A stretch of DNA of 44,009 bases from Candidatus Rifleibacteriota bacterium (GCA_024710355.1 JANJUX010000002.1:1-44009), one strand, 5' to 3'. Positions 7,525-16,100 are shown, counted from the stretch's first letter. Notes: generated by a model from the letters alone, not told the origin. Translations and numbers: made by a program.

Positions 7525-8535
7525 ATGAATATATCTGAATATCGTGGTGTGATGGTTTTTGCCGAACAGCGGCGCGGTGAGATTCAGAAGGTTGCTTTCG
7601 AGCTGCTCGGAGCCGGCCGTGGTATCGCCGATACTCTGCAGGAACCGCTGATCGCAGTTCTTGCCGGCACGCATCTGACCGATGCTCAGGCTGCGAGTCT
7701 GATTGCTCACGGCGCTGACCGCGTCATACTCGTTGACGACCCGCGTCTTGGTGTTTATATGACCGAGCCTTTTACCAAAGCCTTGACCGCAGTTATCAGT
7801 GCCGAAAAACCCGGTATCGTGTTCTTCGGTGCCACCACCATCGGGCGCGATCTCGCCCCGCGAGTCTCGGCACGACTCAAAACCGGGCTGACAGCCGATT
7901 GCACTGCCCTGGCAATCGATGATGCCAGCCGCAATCTGCTGATGACCCGCCCGGCTTTTGGCGGCAACATCATGGCGACGATCATCTGCCCCGAACACCG
8001 GCCGCAGATGTCGACGGTGCGCCCAGGCGTCATGCGCCGGCTCGAAGCCGACACTGCCAGAACCGGCGAAATTAGCCGGTTTGCATGCTCAATCGCGCCG
8101 GCCGACGTCAATGTCGAAATTCTCGAAGAAGTCGTGCAGAAAGAAGAGAAGAAGAACATCGAAGACGCTTCGGTGCTCGTCGCCGGTGGCCGCGGCCTCG
8201 GAAACCCCGAAAATTTTCAGTCACTGCAGAATCTCGCCGAAATGCTCGGTGGTCAGGTTGCCGCCTCGCGCGCCGTCGTCGATGCCGGCTGGACAAGCCA
8301 GGACAAACAGGTCGGCCAGACCGGCAAAACCGTAAGGCCCGATCTCTATCTTGCCTGCGGCATTTCAGGCATGATTCAGCATGTCGCCGGCATGGAAGAA
8401 TCAGGGTTCATCGTTGCCGTTAACAAAAACAAAGACGCCCCGATCTTTGCCTATGCCGACATTGGCATCGTTACCGACGTGAATAGCCTGTTGCCAGCCC
8501 TGCAGGAAGAACTCAGCCGCGCCCGTTCCGTCTGA
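7525..8535 (+). CDS. etfA: Electron transfer flavoprotein alpha subunit
   Basis: 336 residues. The C-terminal FAD-binding domain is complete: VAGGRGLGNPENFQSLQNLA, GAxRxxVDAGW-type segment (SRAVVDAGWTSQDKQVGQTG), YLACGISGMIQHVAGMEES and DAPIFAYADIGIVTD. The N-terminal domain pairs with EtfB. It is the last gene of the operon, 17 bp after etfB with GCAGGAGA upstream, and is followed at once by a strong terminator. It passes electrons between the dehydrogenase and the ETF partner (NADH, and ferredoxin if bifurcating). Confidence 0.93.
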   Translation: MNISEYRGVMVFAEQRRGEIQKVAFELLGAGRGIADTLQEPLIAVLAGTHLTDAQAASLIAHGADRVILVDDPRLGVYMTEPFTKALTAVISAEKPGIVFFGATTIGRDLAPRVSARLKTGLTADCTALAIDDASRNLLMTRPAFGGNIMATIICPEHRPQMSTVRPGVMRRLEADTARTGEISRFACSIAPADVNVEILEEVVQKEEKKNIEDASVLVAGGRGLGNPENFQSLQNLAEMLGGQVAASRAVVDAGWTSQDKQVGQTGKTVRPDLYLACGISGMIQHVAGMEESGFIVAVNKNKDAPIFAYADIGIVTDVNSLLPALQEELSRARSV

Positions 8536-8541
8536 GCCGCT

Positions 8542-8583
8542 AAAAGCCGTGCCTCTGCTACACCGCAGGGGCACGGCTTTTTT
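8542..8583 (+). terminator. Rho-independent terminator of the MaoC-kal-bcd-etfBA operon
   Basis: A 14-bp stem (AGCCGTGCCTCTGC paired with GCAGGGGCACGGCT, one G-U) around a 6-nt loop is followed by seven T residues. Confidence 0.92.
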
Positions 8584-8590
8584 ATGAGAA

Positions 8591-8619
8591 TTGTTGCCGG
8601 TGCCGACTGATGATATAAT
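8591..8619 (+). promoter_or_regulatory. Promoter of the 8718 membrane protein
   Basis: TTGTTG (8591-8596), 17-bp spacer, TATAAT (8614-8619). A 12-bp palindrome, AAACAGCTGTTT, follows at 8637-8648 in the leader and could be an operator. Confidence 0.65.
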
Positions 8620-8717
8620 TCTTCTACAGCTTTTAAAAACAGCTGTTTAACAATACGTCTGCAGCTCGCCAATACTGCCTGAAGCCGTTGCCAGTAGCAG
8701 GCGCAAGAGAGGAAATT

Positions 8718-9113
8718 ATGGAAAAATCAACTAATGGTGTGCTGGCAATGTGGGTCTTTTTCATGGCATTCGTTGGTTCCATGGTTTTCAGGGCCTGTTC
8801 GCCAGATGAACACAAAAGCCATGCCAGCTGGGCAGGCTTTTTGAGCACACTTCTGCCCCTTGCCGGGTATTTTTCTGCCGGCCTTATTTTTTCTGATCCA
8901 TCAGCTCCACTTGTAGCCCTTGTTGTTATTCTGCTCGTGGGCATTGTTTGTCTGTTCGTCGCAGCCAGAGGTCTTGACCCTGACGAAGAGCTGAACCTGA
9001 CCGGGCAGTGGATGAAAGCACTTGGTATAACCTTTATTCTGGGTGTTTTTTCAATACTGCCCCTCGGCTTTGCTTTGTCGGTTGCGGCTTACAGCAACTG
9101 GGACCGCCCATAG
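8718..9113 (+). CDS. Small integral membrane protein, unknown function
   Basis: 131 residues from the ATG at 8718, chosen because GAGAGGA lies 4 bp before it; the longer reading from 8688 lacks a ribosome site. About four hydrophobic segments are seen (VLAMWVFFMAFVGSMVF, GFLSTLLPLAGYFSAGLIF, PLVALVVILLVGIVCLFVA, ALGITFILGVFSILPLGFAL), with short charged loops such as RGLDPDEELN. I do not recognise a family. It has its own promoter and lies between two convergent amino-acid-catabolism operons, without obvious functional connection to them. Confidence 0.7.
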   Translation: MEKSTNGVLAMWVFFMAFVGSMVFRACSPDEHKSHASWAGFLSTLLPLAGYFSAGLIFSDPSAPLVALVVILLVGIVCLFVAARGLDPDEELNLTGQWMKALGITFILGVFSILPLGFALSVAAYSNWDRP

Positions 9114-9146
9114 TAAAGCAGATTTGCAAATAATGCTGGCGGCTGA

Positions 9147-9188
9147 GAAAGAAAAACCCCGGGGCGCCAGATGGCGCTGACCCGGGGT
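9147..9188 (-). terminator. Terminator of the ortAB operon
   Basis: On the minus strand the hairpin has an outer CCCCGGG/CCCGGGG stem and an inner AGCGCC/GGCGCC-like stem, followed by TTTTTCTTT. It lies 30 bp past the ortB stop. It may also stop the plus-strand membrane-protein transcript. Confidence 0.85.
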
Positions 9189-9216
9189 GGTTGTTCAGAT
9201 ATGGTGGTTTATATAT

Positions 9217-10620
9217 TTATATCTGTTTCAGGGCCTGGTCGAGCCATTTGAGGTCTTTTTTGACGTCGGCGGCGACAAAAGCGCGGTCGATATCGGTCCA
9301 TTTTGCCGGGTCGAGCTGTTTGGCGGCGTTTTTGAGGTAAGAAAGGCGCAGCTTTTCCATGTCCTGGCGGTGACCTTTGACCTGAGCCAGGCGTTCAGGA
9401 ATGACGATGCTCTTGCCGTTGACGCCTTCTTCCGGGTTGCCGCGGCGCACTTCGATACCCATTTTCTGGGCGAAAGACAGCTGCGAATTATGATGCTTTC
9501 CGGCGCCGGTGTACTCGGTTTCCTGAACGACGATGATCTTGTCGGCATCCATTTCACGGGCGAGAGAAACCGCGCCGGTCAGGCTGGTGTTGCCGGCCGG
9601 GCCACGTTCGATACCTTCGAGTTTGGCGAGCAGTTCGGTGATATAGAAAACTTCGCCCTGGTTGACGAGAATGTAGTCGTCCATGTAACGCATACTGCGG
9701 GCGGCATTGCGCGGCACATCGGTGCGGTCGGGCCAGGTTGCAAACGGCACGCCGAAGCCGGTATGGCCGGTCGTGAACGATTTGCGGTTAAAATCGCGGT
9801 CAGAGGCCATATGCAGCCCCGAGAGATCGACGGAGCAGGCGATGACCTGGGCGTTGCAGCCGGCGGCAAGCATGCCACGGGCGGTGCCGGTGAGGTTGCC
9901 GCCACCGGCGTGGGTGATCATGACCGCATCGGGATCTTTGCCGGTCATGTTTCTGATCTGGTGCGTCAGTTCATAGCCGAGGCTTTCGACGCCCTTGATT
10001 CCGAACGGGGTGTAGAGCGAGGCGTTGAAAAAGCCGGTTTCTTCGAGGGTCAGCAGCAGGTAATAGAATAATTCGGGGCCGACCGAAAGCTTGATGACTT
10101 CGGCGCCGAAAGCTTCACACTTGCGGCCCTTTTCGACGATTTCGGGCTGGCCGATGCCTTTTGAGTCGAAGACTTCCTGAACGATGATGCATTTGAGACC
10201 GCGTTGGGCAGCCTGCGAGGCAACGGCGGCGCCGTAGTTGCCGGAAGTGGCGGCAATGACGCCCTTATAGCCCTTCTGGGCGGCGACATAAGCAGAAATC
10301 GAAGCGCGGCGGGCCTTGAAGCTGCCTGAGGCATTGGCTGCTTCGTCTTTGACGAAGATGCGGGCGCCTTTTCCCGGGGCACTGATTTTGCGAACGGCGG
10401 CGGTCAGGTTGTGCAGTTCGAACATCGGGGTGTTGCCGACCTTGGTTTCGCTCTGAATTCTGATGATGTCTTCGAGCGTGAAGCCGCAGTCGTTCATCAT
10501 GCGTTCGTAGTCGAAGGCGAGTTCGCCCTGACGGTAGGTTTCGTAATCGAGGCCCATCGACGACTTCATGATCTCGTTCTTGCGGGCCATCACTGCCTGA
10601 TAAGAATTATCGCGGGTCAT
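9217..10620 (-). CDS. ortB: 2-amino-4-ketopentanoate thiolase, beta subunit (PLP, threonine-synthase-like)
   Basis: 467 residues. This is a fold-type II PLP enzyme: the Schiff-base region reads ANASGSFKARRASISAYVA, and the phosphate-binding glycine loop is HAGGGNLTGTARG. Its length and its pairing with the small OrtA subunit identify it as OrtB, not threonine synthase. OrtAB cleaves 2-amino-4-ketopentanoate with CoA to acetyl-CoA and alanine, the last step of oxidative ornithine fermentation. The start codon overlaps the ortA stop by 4 bp, so translation is coupled. Ornithine aminomutase and the dehydrogenase are not in the window. Confidence 0.88.
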   Translation of the reverse strand: MTRDNSYQAVMARKNEIMKSSMGLDYETYRQGELAFDYERMMNDCGFTLEDIIRIQSETKVGNTPMFELHNLTAAVRKISAPGKGARIFVKDEAANASGSFKARRASISAYVAAQKGYKGVIAATSGNYGAAVASQAAQRGLKCIIVQEVFDSKGIGQPEIVEKGRKCEAFGAEVIKLSVGPELFYYLLLTLEETGFFNASLYTPFGIKGVESLGYELTHQIRNMTGKDPDAVMITHAGGGNLTGTARGMLAAGCNAQVIACSVDLSGLHMASDRDFNRKSFTTGHTGFGVPFATWPDRTDVPRNAARSMRYMDDYILVNQGEVFYITELLAKLEGIERGPAGNTSLTGAVSLAREMDADKIIVVQETEYTGAGKHHNSQLSFAQKMGIEVRRGNPEEGVNGKSIVIPERLAQVKGHRQDMEKLRLSYLKNAAKQLDPAKWTDIDRAFVAADVKKDLKWLDQALKQI

Positions 10621-10901
10621 ATGTCGCCTCCGATGCCGATAGTCAGCAGTTCTTCGACGGTGTCGCCAAAGCTGTGCGTGTAGTGGGGGTGAATGACCTT
10701 CAGATTGCCGGTTACCATTCTGCCGCTGAGGGTTTTGACGGTAACTTCAGTGCCATAAAGCGAATCTGCCGTCAGAAAGCCGGCAACCCTCATAACATAT
10801 GGCGTGTGACGGGTATCTTCGGGCACCTGCGGCGCCCGCTGTTCGGGGGTGAGAAGAATTTTTTCGACTTCAACCCAGGTTCCTGCCTTGACTTCGTTCA
10901 T
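10617..10901 (-). CDS. ortA: 2-amino-4-ketopentanoate thiolase, alpha subunit
   Basis: 94 residues, the usual size of OrtA. Recognisable features are the opening KAGTWVEVEKILLTPEQRAPQVPEDT, the central barrel-like strand GTEVTVKTLSGRMVTGNL and HPHYTHSFGDTVEELLTIG. The subunit has no PLP site of its own and is required with OrtB for thiolysis. It is first in a two-gene operon and overlaps ortB by 4 bp. GAGGTTACCGGA precedes the ATG. Confidence 0.87.
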   Translation of the reverse strand: MNEVKAGTWVEVEKILLTPEQRAPQVPEDTRHTPYVMRVAGFLTADSLYGTEVTVKTLSGRMVTGNLKVIHPHYTHSFGDTVEELLTIGIGGDI

Positions 10902-10945
10902 TCCGGTAACCTCTTTACTATAACTTTGCAGCGCAAAACACCCTG

Positions 10946-10973
10946 ATTATAGCACCCTGAAATTAAAGAGCAA
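10946..10973 (-). promoter_or_regulatory. Promoter of ortAB
   Basis: Minus strand TTGCTC (10968-10973), 16-bp spacer, extended -10 TGCTATAAT (TATAAT at 10946-10951). The leader contains a short inverted repeat TTTGC/GCAAA. Apart from this and the terminator at 11069, the stretch 10902-11126 shows nothing. Confidence 0.7.
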
Positions 10974-11068
10974 GCCCCGTGCAAACGACTTATTGGTGAT
11001 CGCAAAAATTGAATCTTTTTACCGGTTCGGCGGCCCGGTCCATCAGTCGGCGTTCTTTTTGCTGTTAA

Positions 11069-11120
11069 TAAAAAAGCCCGCCGGCCAGACCAGAAAGCTG
11101 GCGGCCGGCGGGCTTTAAGA
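11069..11120 (-). terminator. Terminator of the metzincin lipoprotein operon
   Basis: A minus-strand stem of about 14 bp, AAAGCCCGCCGGCC paired with GGCCGGCGGGCTTT, encloses a smaller inner hairpin and is followed by a T-rich tract, 10 bp past the stop codon. Confidence 0.88.
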
Positions 11121-11126
11121 ACAAAA

Positions 11127-14100
11127 TCAGCGATAGAGACCGGTTGGATCACAGACGGTGATTTTCTGAGAATCTTCTGCAAGGTAGTCACTTCTTGCCG
11201 GCAGACCGCTTGAAGAGGCGCGAATTGAAAACAGGCCCGAAGACTGGTTGGAAAACCGCAACTGGATTTTTGCCCAGTCGTTGTGGTCTGTCAAAATCGT
11301 TTTCCCGGGAGTGTCGGTCGGGTTCAGGTCAAGCGACAGACCTGAGTCGGTTTTGTCGCCATCACCATTGAAGTCGACACCGACGCTGTCGGAGCGACCA
11401 AGGCCGGTTGCCTCGTTGATGCTGCTTTCAACGATCTGGGCACCGGTTCCATCTGAGAAATCAAGCAGCATGCTCTCTGAATATGGGCTATTGTGCAGGC
11501 TGGTCCAGTCCCCGGTTGGCAGATATCTGGTTTTGAAGATCGTTTCACCGATGTCTGGGTCGCTATAACGGTAGTAGTAATAACGGTCGCCCTCTACATA
11601 GCCGCTATAGCCGGGCGTCGGAATGCCATAATTTGAATACATGTAGTTCATGATACTGAGATAGTTTGGCTTGTAATTTTCTTCCTTGTCGCCGCCATGA
11701 TAGAGGCCAAGGTTATGCCCGAGCTCATGCATGATCGTCGAGGCCTGTGAATTGATCAGATAATTCAGGCCGTTGGTTGTAGAAGTTGAAAAGCCTGCAT
11801 CGCCAAGCGTGACGATGAAGTCGTTGCCATCCATTTCCCCCAGGCCGCCAAAGGAACCGTATGAAGTTAGTTCGTAAGGCTTATAGCCGAGAAGACAATA
11901 ATGAAAAACCGGAACTTTTTTTATCGTCATTGACCCTGCTTTGTATGTAAAAGAGTCGGCGACACCTGAAATTGGTCTCAGAAATAACTTCTCTGCATAG
12001 GCAACCTTGTGGTTGCCGCCGTCGAGGCAGTGTTGATCAATTGTGGTTCCAAAAAGAGTTCCGACATCGAAGTGGACTTTGAAGCCTTTTCTTTCAAAAG
12101 CGGTCTGAATTCTCTGAAGGGCTTCGATTCTTGGGGTTACAGAAAGTGCGGCCGCGGGGTTGGTCTGTGGGTCCATGTAGTCGATATGAACAAAGATGTC
12201 TTTTGTGCCGGCACGCGCACCCCAGTCGTAGTAGGGCAGGCCACAGAAGGTTGTGCCAGGAGCTTCGTTTTCATCAGGTATGCCATCGCCATCTGAGTCT
12301 GTGTCTGAAATAACATCGTTATAGGCGGCCGGCGTGTGAAAGGCCCGCAAAACCCAGTTAGAGGCGGTGTTGTTATCATTTTCTTCAAGGTTACGGGCTA
12401 GTGAGTAGCCGAGTTGCTCTGCCATAGCGGTTGCGTTTGGGCCTGACCATTCACTAGATGGTGAAGGGGTATAATCGTAATAGGCGCTCGGGCTGCCGAA
12501 TCTGACAAAGTCGACTGTCTGTGCCGTGCTGGTTTTGCGCAGGTCGATGAAACCCCAATCTTCCCAATGTGGCAGATTGCCCGAGGAATAGGAGGCGTGA
12601 ACGATGAGCGGGCCAGCAATGTTGTTAGAATTGTTATTGAATCTGACAATCACAAATTTTCCTGGCGAAAGGGTGTAGGTTGGAAGCGGGAATATTCCTG
12701 CGTTTTCAATGCTTGAGCCGCCTGTGGTTGTGTAAGGAGACCTTATTTCATAGTCGGAAAGCTGGATGTCGGTCGAAGATTTGTTGGTGAATTCGATCCA
12801 GAAGGCGACGTCGGTATACTTACGGCTGCCGATTTCGGTGATCATCAGGGCGGGGCCGGTGCCCGAATTAACCGGGTTGACGATGATCGTGACGGCAGCT
12901 GATTCGGTGCTGGCGCTGTTGTTGTCGTAGGCTTTCGCTTTGAGCGAATAGGTGCCGGCCGCCGGCTGTGTCCAGGTGATCTCATAGGGTTCTGAATCGT
13001 CGGTGCCGATAAGCGTCGTGCCGGCATAGAACTCGACTTTGCTGATGGTGCCGTCGGTATCGGAAGCAGCCGCTTTGAGAGAGACCGACGAGCCAAAAGT
13101 GTAGGTTGAGTTGTCGGCGGGTGCGTCCAGACTTACAGTGGGTGCCTGGTTGACCGGGCCGGTGCCGGTGATGGTGATTTCGACCGGTGACGAAAGGGCA
13201 GAAAAGCCCTTGTCATCAAAGGCTCTGGCGACGAGCTTGTAGGTGCCGGCGACCATGCCTGACCAGTTGTATGACCAGGGGGCGGCGGTTGCCTTGCCCA
13301 GAACTGTGCCGTTGGCGAGAAATTCGACTTCGACGACGTTGCCGTCGCTGTCATCAGGGCTTGCTGTAATAGTTACCGTCTGGGTATTGGCAATCGATGC
13401 GCCTGCGGCCGGTGCTGTAAGCGAAACGGTCGGCGGCTGATTGGGCACCACATCGGCCGGGTAGTTGGCGGTAAGAGCGCCGGTTGTCGGGTCGACGAGG
13501 TATGAGTGGGTTACGCCGCTCTGCATTTTGACCAGCGCCGAAATGGTGCCGGCGCCGTCGATTACCAGACTCTGCACAATCAGCCCGGTGGTCGGATTCA
13601 CAGTGTAGACTTCGGTGGTAAAGAATTTTTCCCATTCGAGGTTTTTCTGGGCTACCGACAAACCTTCGGCAAAGGAATTTTTAGTGGTGTTCCAGCGCCA
13701 GACTGCCGGCTTTTTCTGCGAAACATTGTAGCCGCTGAGCAGATAATCGGTGCTCGAAAGCTGCAGTGAGCCATCGAGAATGCCCTGATTCACGAACATT
13801 GCCTGCTTAACGCCAGTCTGATTGCTGTGGCAGGTAACCAGGCTCATTAGTGACGTGCTGTCACGCCATTCAACCAGAGAGTAGCTGTCAAAACCCTGTC
13901 TGACAATTCTCACAACATTAAAGGCAGTTGGCTCAACTGCGGCAATCTGGCTGGTGCCGAGAATTTCACCGTAAGACTTTTGCCAGGCCTGAGTCGTGCC
14001 GTTGAAGCCGGTCAGGGTGCGGGCACTGTTGTCGAAGACGAGCTTGATCATGCCGGTCGGTGCAACCTGCTCGACCAGTTTGTCTGCGGCTGCAGAATAG

Positions 14101-14714
14101 GGATTGCCGCTGTTCACGTCGATCAGCTTGATCGCATTCAGAAGATTGGTCGCGAGGTTCGCCCCTGCCGCCGCCATCAGCGTGTCGTTTTTGATCGCTT
14201 CCTGCAGCGTGGTGGCGAGAACGTCTGCCGGCAACCGTGAGCCCGGAGGCGAAACGTCGACGGTTTTTGTGGTGCCGGCAGTCAGGTCGCCGGCGCCGTG
14301 AAAGTCTCGCCAGCCTTCAACATTGGCGTTTTCGAGCAGCAGCCTGACAACTACCACGCCGGCCGGAAGAGCACTGATGGTGGTCTCAGCCTTTCCAAGG
14401 ACCGTATCGACATCGACAACCTTGATGATCGAGAAGGCCTTGTTAGCAGCAGAGCCCGGCTGGCGGACCTGCAGAACGATCTTAACCCGGGCACCGGCTG
14501 TGACCGCTCTGATCGTCGAGGAGGGCTCGATGCCTTCGGCCTGCGGTGGCAGAGCAAAGCGGATTGCCAGCGAGGCATCACCGGCCACTTCACCGGTAGC
14601 TGCGACAGGCTGACTGCCGGTTGAAACGTCGAACATGCTGCAACCGGTTAAAAAAGCGGAAAAAGCGACTAAAAAGGCCATGATTATGGCCTGAACTGAG
14701 AATTGGCGGGTCAT
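11127..14714 (-). CDS. Secreted lipoprotein with two Ig-like domains, a lamin-tail domain and a metzincin zinc protease domain
   Basis: 1195 residues from the ATG at 14714 (AAGGAAACCT upstream). A lipoprotein signal ends at the lipobox FLTGC, Cys25. Residues 40-420 are a domain of unknown family. Two Ig-like repeats follow (about 425-520 and 520-615, both opening NQ.PTVSL), then a lamin-tail-like domain (about 620-780, ALMITEIGSRKYTDVAFWIEF), a Ca-binding DSDGDGIPDENE motif, and a protease domain with HELGHNLGLYH at 996-1006 and the Met-turn LSIMNYMYS. All three His ligands and the catalytic Glu are kept. It probably works on the outer surface as a protease or adhesin. It is last in an operon with a GGDEF protein, 13 bp upstream. 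Confidence 0.85.
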   Translation of the reverse strand: MTRQFSVQAIIMAFLVAFSAFLTGCSMFDVSTGSQPVAATGEVAGDASLAIRFALPPQAEGIEPSSTIRAVTAGARVKIVLQVRQPGSAANKAFSIIKVVDVDTVLGKAETTISALPAGVVVVRLLLENANVEGWRDFHGAGDLTAGTTKTVDVSPPGSRLPADVLATTLQEAIKNDTLMAAAGANLATNLLNAIKLIDVNSGNPYSAAADKLVEQVAPTGMIKLVFDNSARTLTGFNGTTQAWQKSYGEILGTSQIAAVEPTAFNVVRIVRQGFDSYSLVEWRDSTSLMSLVTCHSNQTGVKQAMFVNQGILDGSLQLSSTDYLLSGYNVSQKKPAVWRWNTTKNSFAEGLSVAQKNLEWEKFFTTEVYTVNPTTGLIVQSLVIDGAGTISALVKMQSGVTHSYLVDPTTGALTANYPADVVPNQPPTVSLTAPAAGASIANTQTVTITASPDDSDGNVVEVEFLANGTVLGKATAAPWSYNWSGMVAGTYKLVARAFDDKGFSALSSPVEITITGTGPVNQAPTVSLDAPADNSTYTFGSSVSLKAAASDTDGTISKVEFYAGTTLIGTDDSEPYEITWTQPAAGTYSLKAKAYDNNSASTESAAVTIIVNPVNSGTGPALMITEIGSRKYTDVAFWIEFTNKSSTDIQLSDYEIRSPYTTTGGSSIENAGIFPLPTYTLSPGKFVIVRFNNNSNNIAGPLIVHASYSSGNLPHWEDWGFIDLRKTSTAQTVDFVRFGSPSAYYDYTPSPSSEWSGPNATAMAEQLGYSLARNLEENDNNTASNWVLRAFHTPAAYNDVISDTDSDGDGIPDENEAPGTTFCGLPYYDWGARAGTKDIFVHIDYMDPQTNPAAALSVTPRIEALQRIQTAFERKGFKVHFDVGTLFGTTIDQHCLDGGNHKVAYAEKLFLRPISGVADSFTYKAGSMTIKKVPVFHYCLLGYKPYELTSYGSFGGLGEMDGNDFIVTLGDAGFSTSTTNGLNYLINSQASTIMHELGHNLGLYHGGDKEENYKPNYLSIMNYMYSNYGIPTPGYSGYVEGDRYYYYRYSDPDIGETIFKTRYLPTGDWTSLHNSPYSESMLLDFSDGTGAQIVESSINEATGLGRSDSVGVDFNGDGDKTDSGLSLDLNPTDTPGKTILTDHNDWAKIQLRFSNQSSGLFSIRASSSGLPARSDYLAEDSQKITVCDPTGLYR

Positions 14715-14727
14715 AGGTTTCCTTTGA

Positions 14728-15717
14728 TTACAACTCGACGCTGATAGTGCGGTCGGCGGTTTTGCGGGCGGTATAGAGGGCCATCTGGGCGCGCTGAATG
14801 AGGGCGTCGAGATCGTCTTCGTTTTCACGCAGCTGGGTAATGCCGCACGAAAAGGCGGCAGAAAGATCAGAGCCGGTAAAAGTCAGCTTTTTCAGACGTT
14901 CGTTGTATCTGATAATTATTTTTTCGGCTTCGGCTGCGGTCGTGTCAGGCATGTAGAGAATGAATTCGTCGATGCCAAGGGCGCCCAGAACGTCGCAGCC
15001 CTTGATATGCCGTTTCAGCTCTTCGGCGGCAAGTCGCAGCACTTCGTGTACCGCATCGCTGCCGTGCAGATTGATGATCTGCTTATAGTTGTCGAGGTCG
15101 AGAATGACGAGAGCCAGGTCTTTGTGCCCGGTGTGCAGGCTGTGTATCTCTTTCTCAAGCTTCGAAATAAAGAACTGATGCGTATAAATGCCGGTGTCGA
15201 CGTCAAATTGACGCAGTTCTGAAATCATGCGCAGCAGCTCTTCCTTTTCGAGAGCTGCTGAACAGGCTCCAGCCATAGCCATGAAAAAATTCTTCAAAGT
15301 CAGATCTATCTCAACCGGGTGCTCGAAGTAAATCGCCATGAAGCCGAAGGTGCGGCCTTCCCAGCCGATGTGAATCGCCACGCAGGTGTGGTAATCCTTC
15401 TCGATTTTCATTTCGATGTAGTCGTCGCTGTCATCTGACTTCTGAATGATATTGAACGCATCTTTAAAGAAAATGCGGCCGATAGTGTTGCTGCCGATCC
15501 GCTTGTGAAAAGCCTGCAGAGCCGAACGCTGCACTCCAAAAGAATGCTGGATATCGAGATATGAGGTTTTGCGGTTCTGCAGCGCGATGAAGGCGTAAGT
15601 GGCGTGCAGCTGGTTTTCAAGAGTTCTGAAGGTCTGCTGGATCAGGCGGGTGGCGTTGGGCTCGGTGAGATAGCCTCTGAGAGTATGGCAGAGGGCGATC
15701 AAGAGTTTTTCCTGCAT
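14728..15717 (-). CDS. GAF-GGDEF domain protein (diguanylate cyclase-like)
   Basis: 329 residues. An N-terminal GAF-like sensor (about 1-160) precedes a GGDEF domain (about 170-325). The metal and substrate motif DLDNYKQIINLHGSDA (207-222) is present, but the signature loop reads GIDEF at 248-252, with Ile in place of the second Gly, and the conserved DxLT motif is DVDTGIYTH. Activity is therefore uncertain: it could be a weak cyclase or a GTP/c-di-GMP-sensing relic. No transmembrane segment is seen. AAGGA precedes the ATG. It sits between a small protein gene and the metzincin lipoprotein on one transcript. Confidence 0.85.
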   Translation of the reverse strand: MQEKLLIALCHTLRGYLTEPNATRLIQQTFRTLENQLHATYAFIALQNRKTSYLDIQHSFGVQRSALQAFHKRIGSNTIGRIFFKDAFNIIQKSDDSDDYIEMKIEKDYHTCVAIHIGWEGRTFGFMAIYFEHPVEIDLTLKNFFMAMAGACSAALEKEELLRMISELRQFDVDTGIYTHQFFISKLEKEIHSLHTGHKDLALVILDLDNYKQIINLHGSDAVHEVLRLAAEELKRHIKGCDVLGALGIDEFILYMPDTTAAEAEKIIIRYNERLKKLTFTGSDLSAAFSCGITQLRENEDDLDALIQRAQMALYTARKTADRTISVEL

Positions 15718-15748
15718 TAAGGTTCGTGGTTCCTTTCGCGCGGCGGTT

Positions 15749-15952
15749 TCAGCTCGGGCAGAACTGCTCGAAACATTCCTGCAGCAGGCGGCTGCGGTGA
15801 TAAATCTGTTCGAGTTCGTTGTTCAGGGCGTCGTTGTCTGGCGTCAGCTCAGGATCTGCGAGAATTTCTTTTTTTCGCTTCTGCAGCAGATCATAAAGCG
15901 CATGCAGCTGCTGACAAAGAACTGCCTGCGAGTAACCGGTCGGTTTTACCAT
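15749..15952 (-). CDS. Small helical protein, unknown function
   Basis: 67 residues, predicted almost wholly helical (LCQQLHALYDLLQKRKKEI, then NNELEQIYHRSRLLQECFEQ) with a central Pro-rich turn. It has its own promoter and starts the operon that contains the GGDEF and metzincin genes, 31 bp upstream of the former. A role as a partner or regulator of the GGDEF protein is only a guess. The ribosome site is weak (TTGAGA). Confidence 0.6.
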   Translation of the reverse strand: MVKPTGYSQAVLCQQLHALYDLLQKRKKEILADPELTPDNDALNNELEQIYHRSRLLQECFEQFCPS

Positions 15953-15976
15953 AAAAGATTCTCAACTTTCCGGTTA

Positions 15977-16006
15977 ATTATAGCAGAAGGGGTACCCCGC
16001 ACTCAA
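15977..16006 (-). promoter_or_regulatory. Promoter of the small protein/GGDEF/metzincin operon
   Basis: Minus strand TTGAGT (16001-16006), 18-bp spacer, extended -10 TGCTATAAT (TATAAT at 15977-15982), 25 bp before the start codon. Confidence 0.65.
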
Positions 16007-16050
16007 AGAAAAAACATGGCTTTTGCGCGAATTTTTCAAAGGGTTTCCGT

Positions 16051-16100
16051 ATAAACAAAACGACCGGCGGGCTGATTAACTCAACCACACCGGTCATTTT
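16051..16100 (-). terminator. Terminator downstream of the ECF/anti-sigma/TPR operon
   Basis: Minus strand: AAAATGACCGG pairs with CCGGTCGTTTT (one T-G) around an inner GGTTGA/TCAGCC stem, followed by TTTTGTTTAT. It is about 150 bp past the TPR gene stop. The plus strand is also hairpin-forming here. Confidence 0.6.

Noticed and set aside
9187..10071. Long open frame on the plus strand (294 codons)
   Set aside because: It is antisense to ortB, lacks a ribosome site and domain similarity, and its composition is that of a shadow of a GC-rich gene.
10898..11191. 97-codon minus-strand frame upstream of ortA
   Set aside because: It spans the ortAB promoter and the metzincin terminator and is not protein-like.
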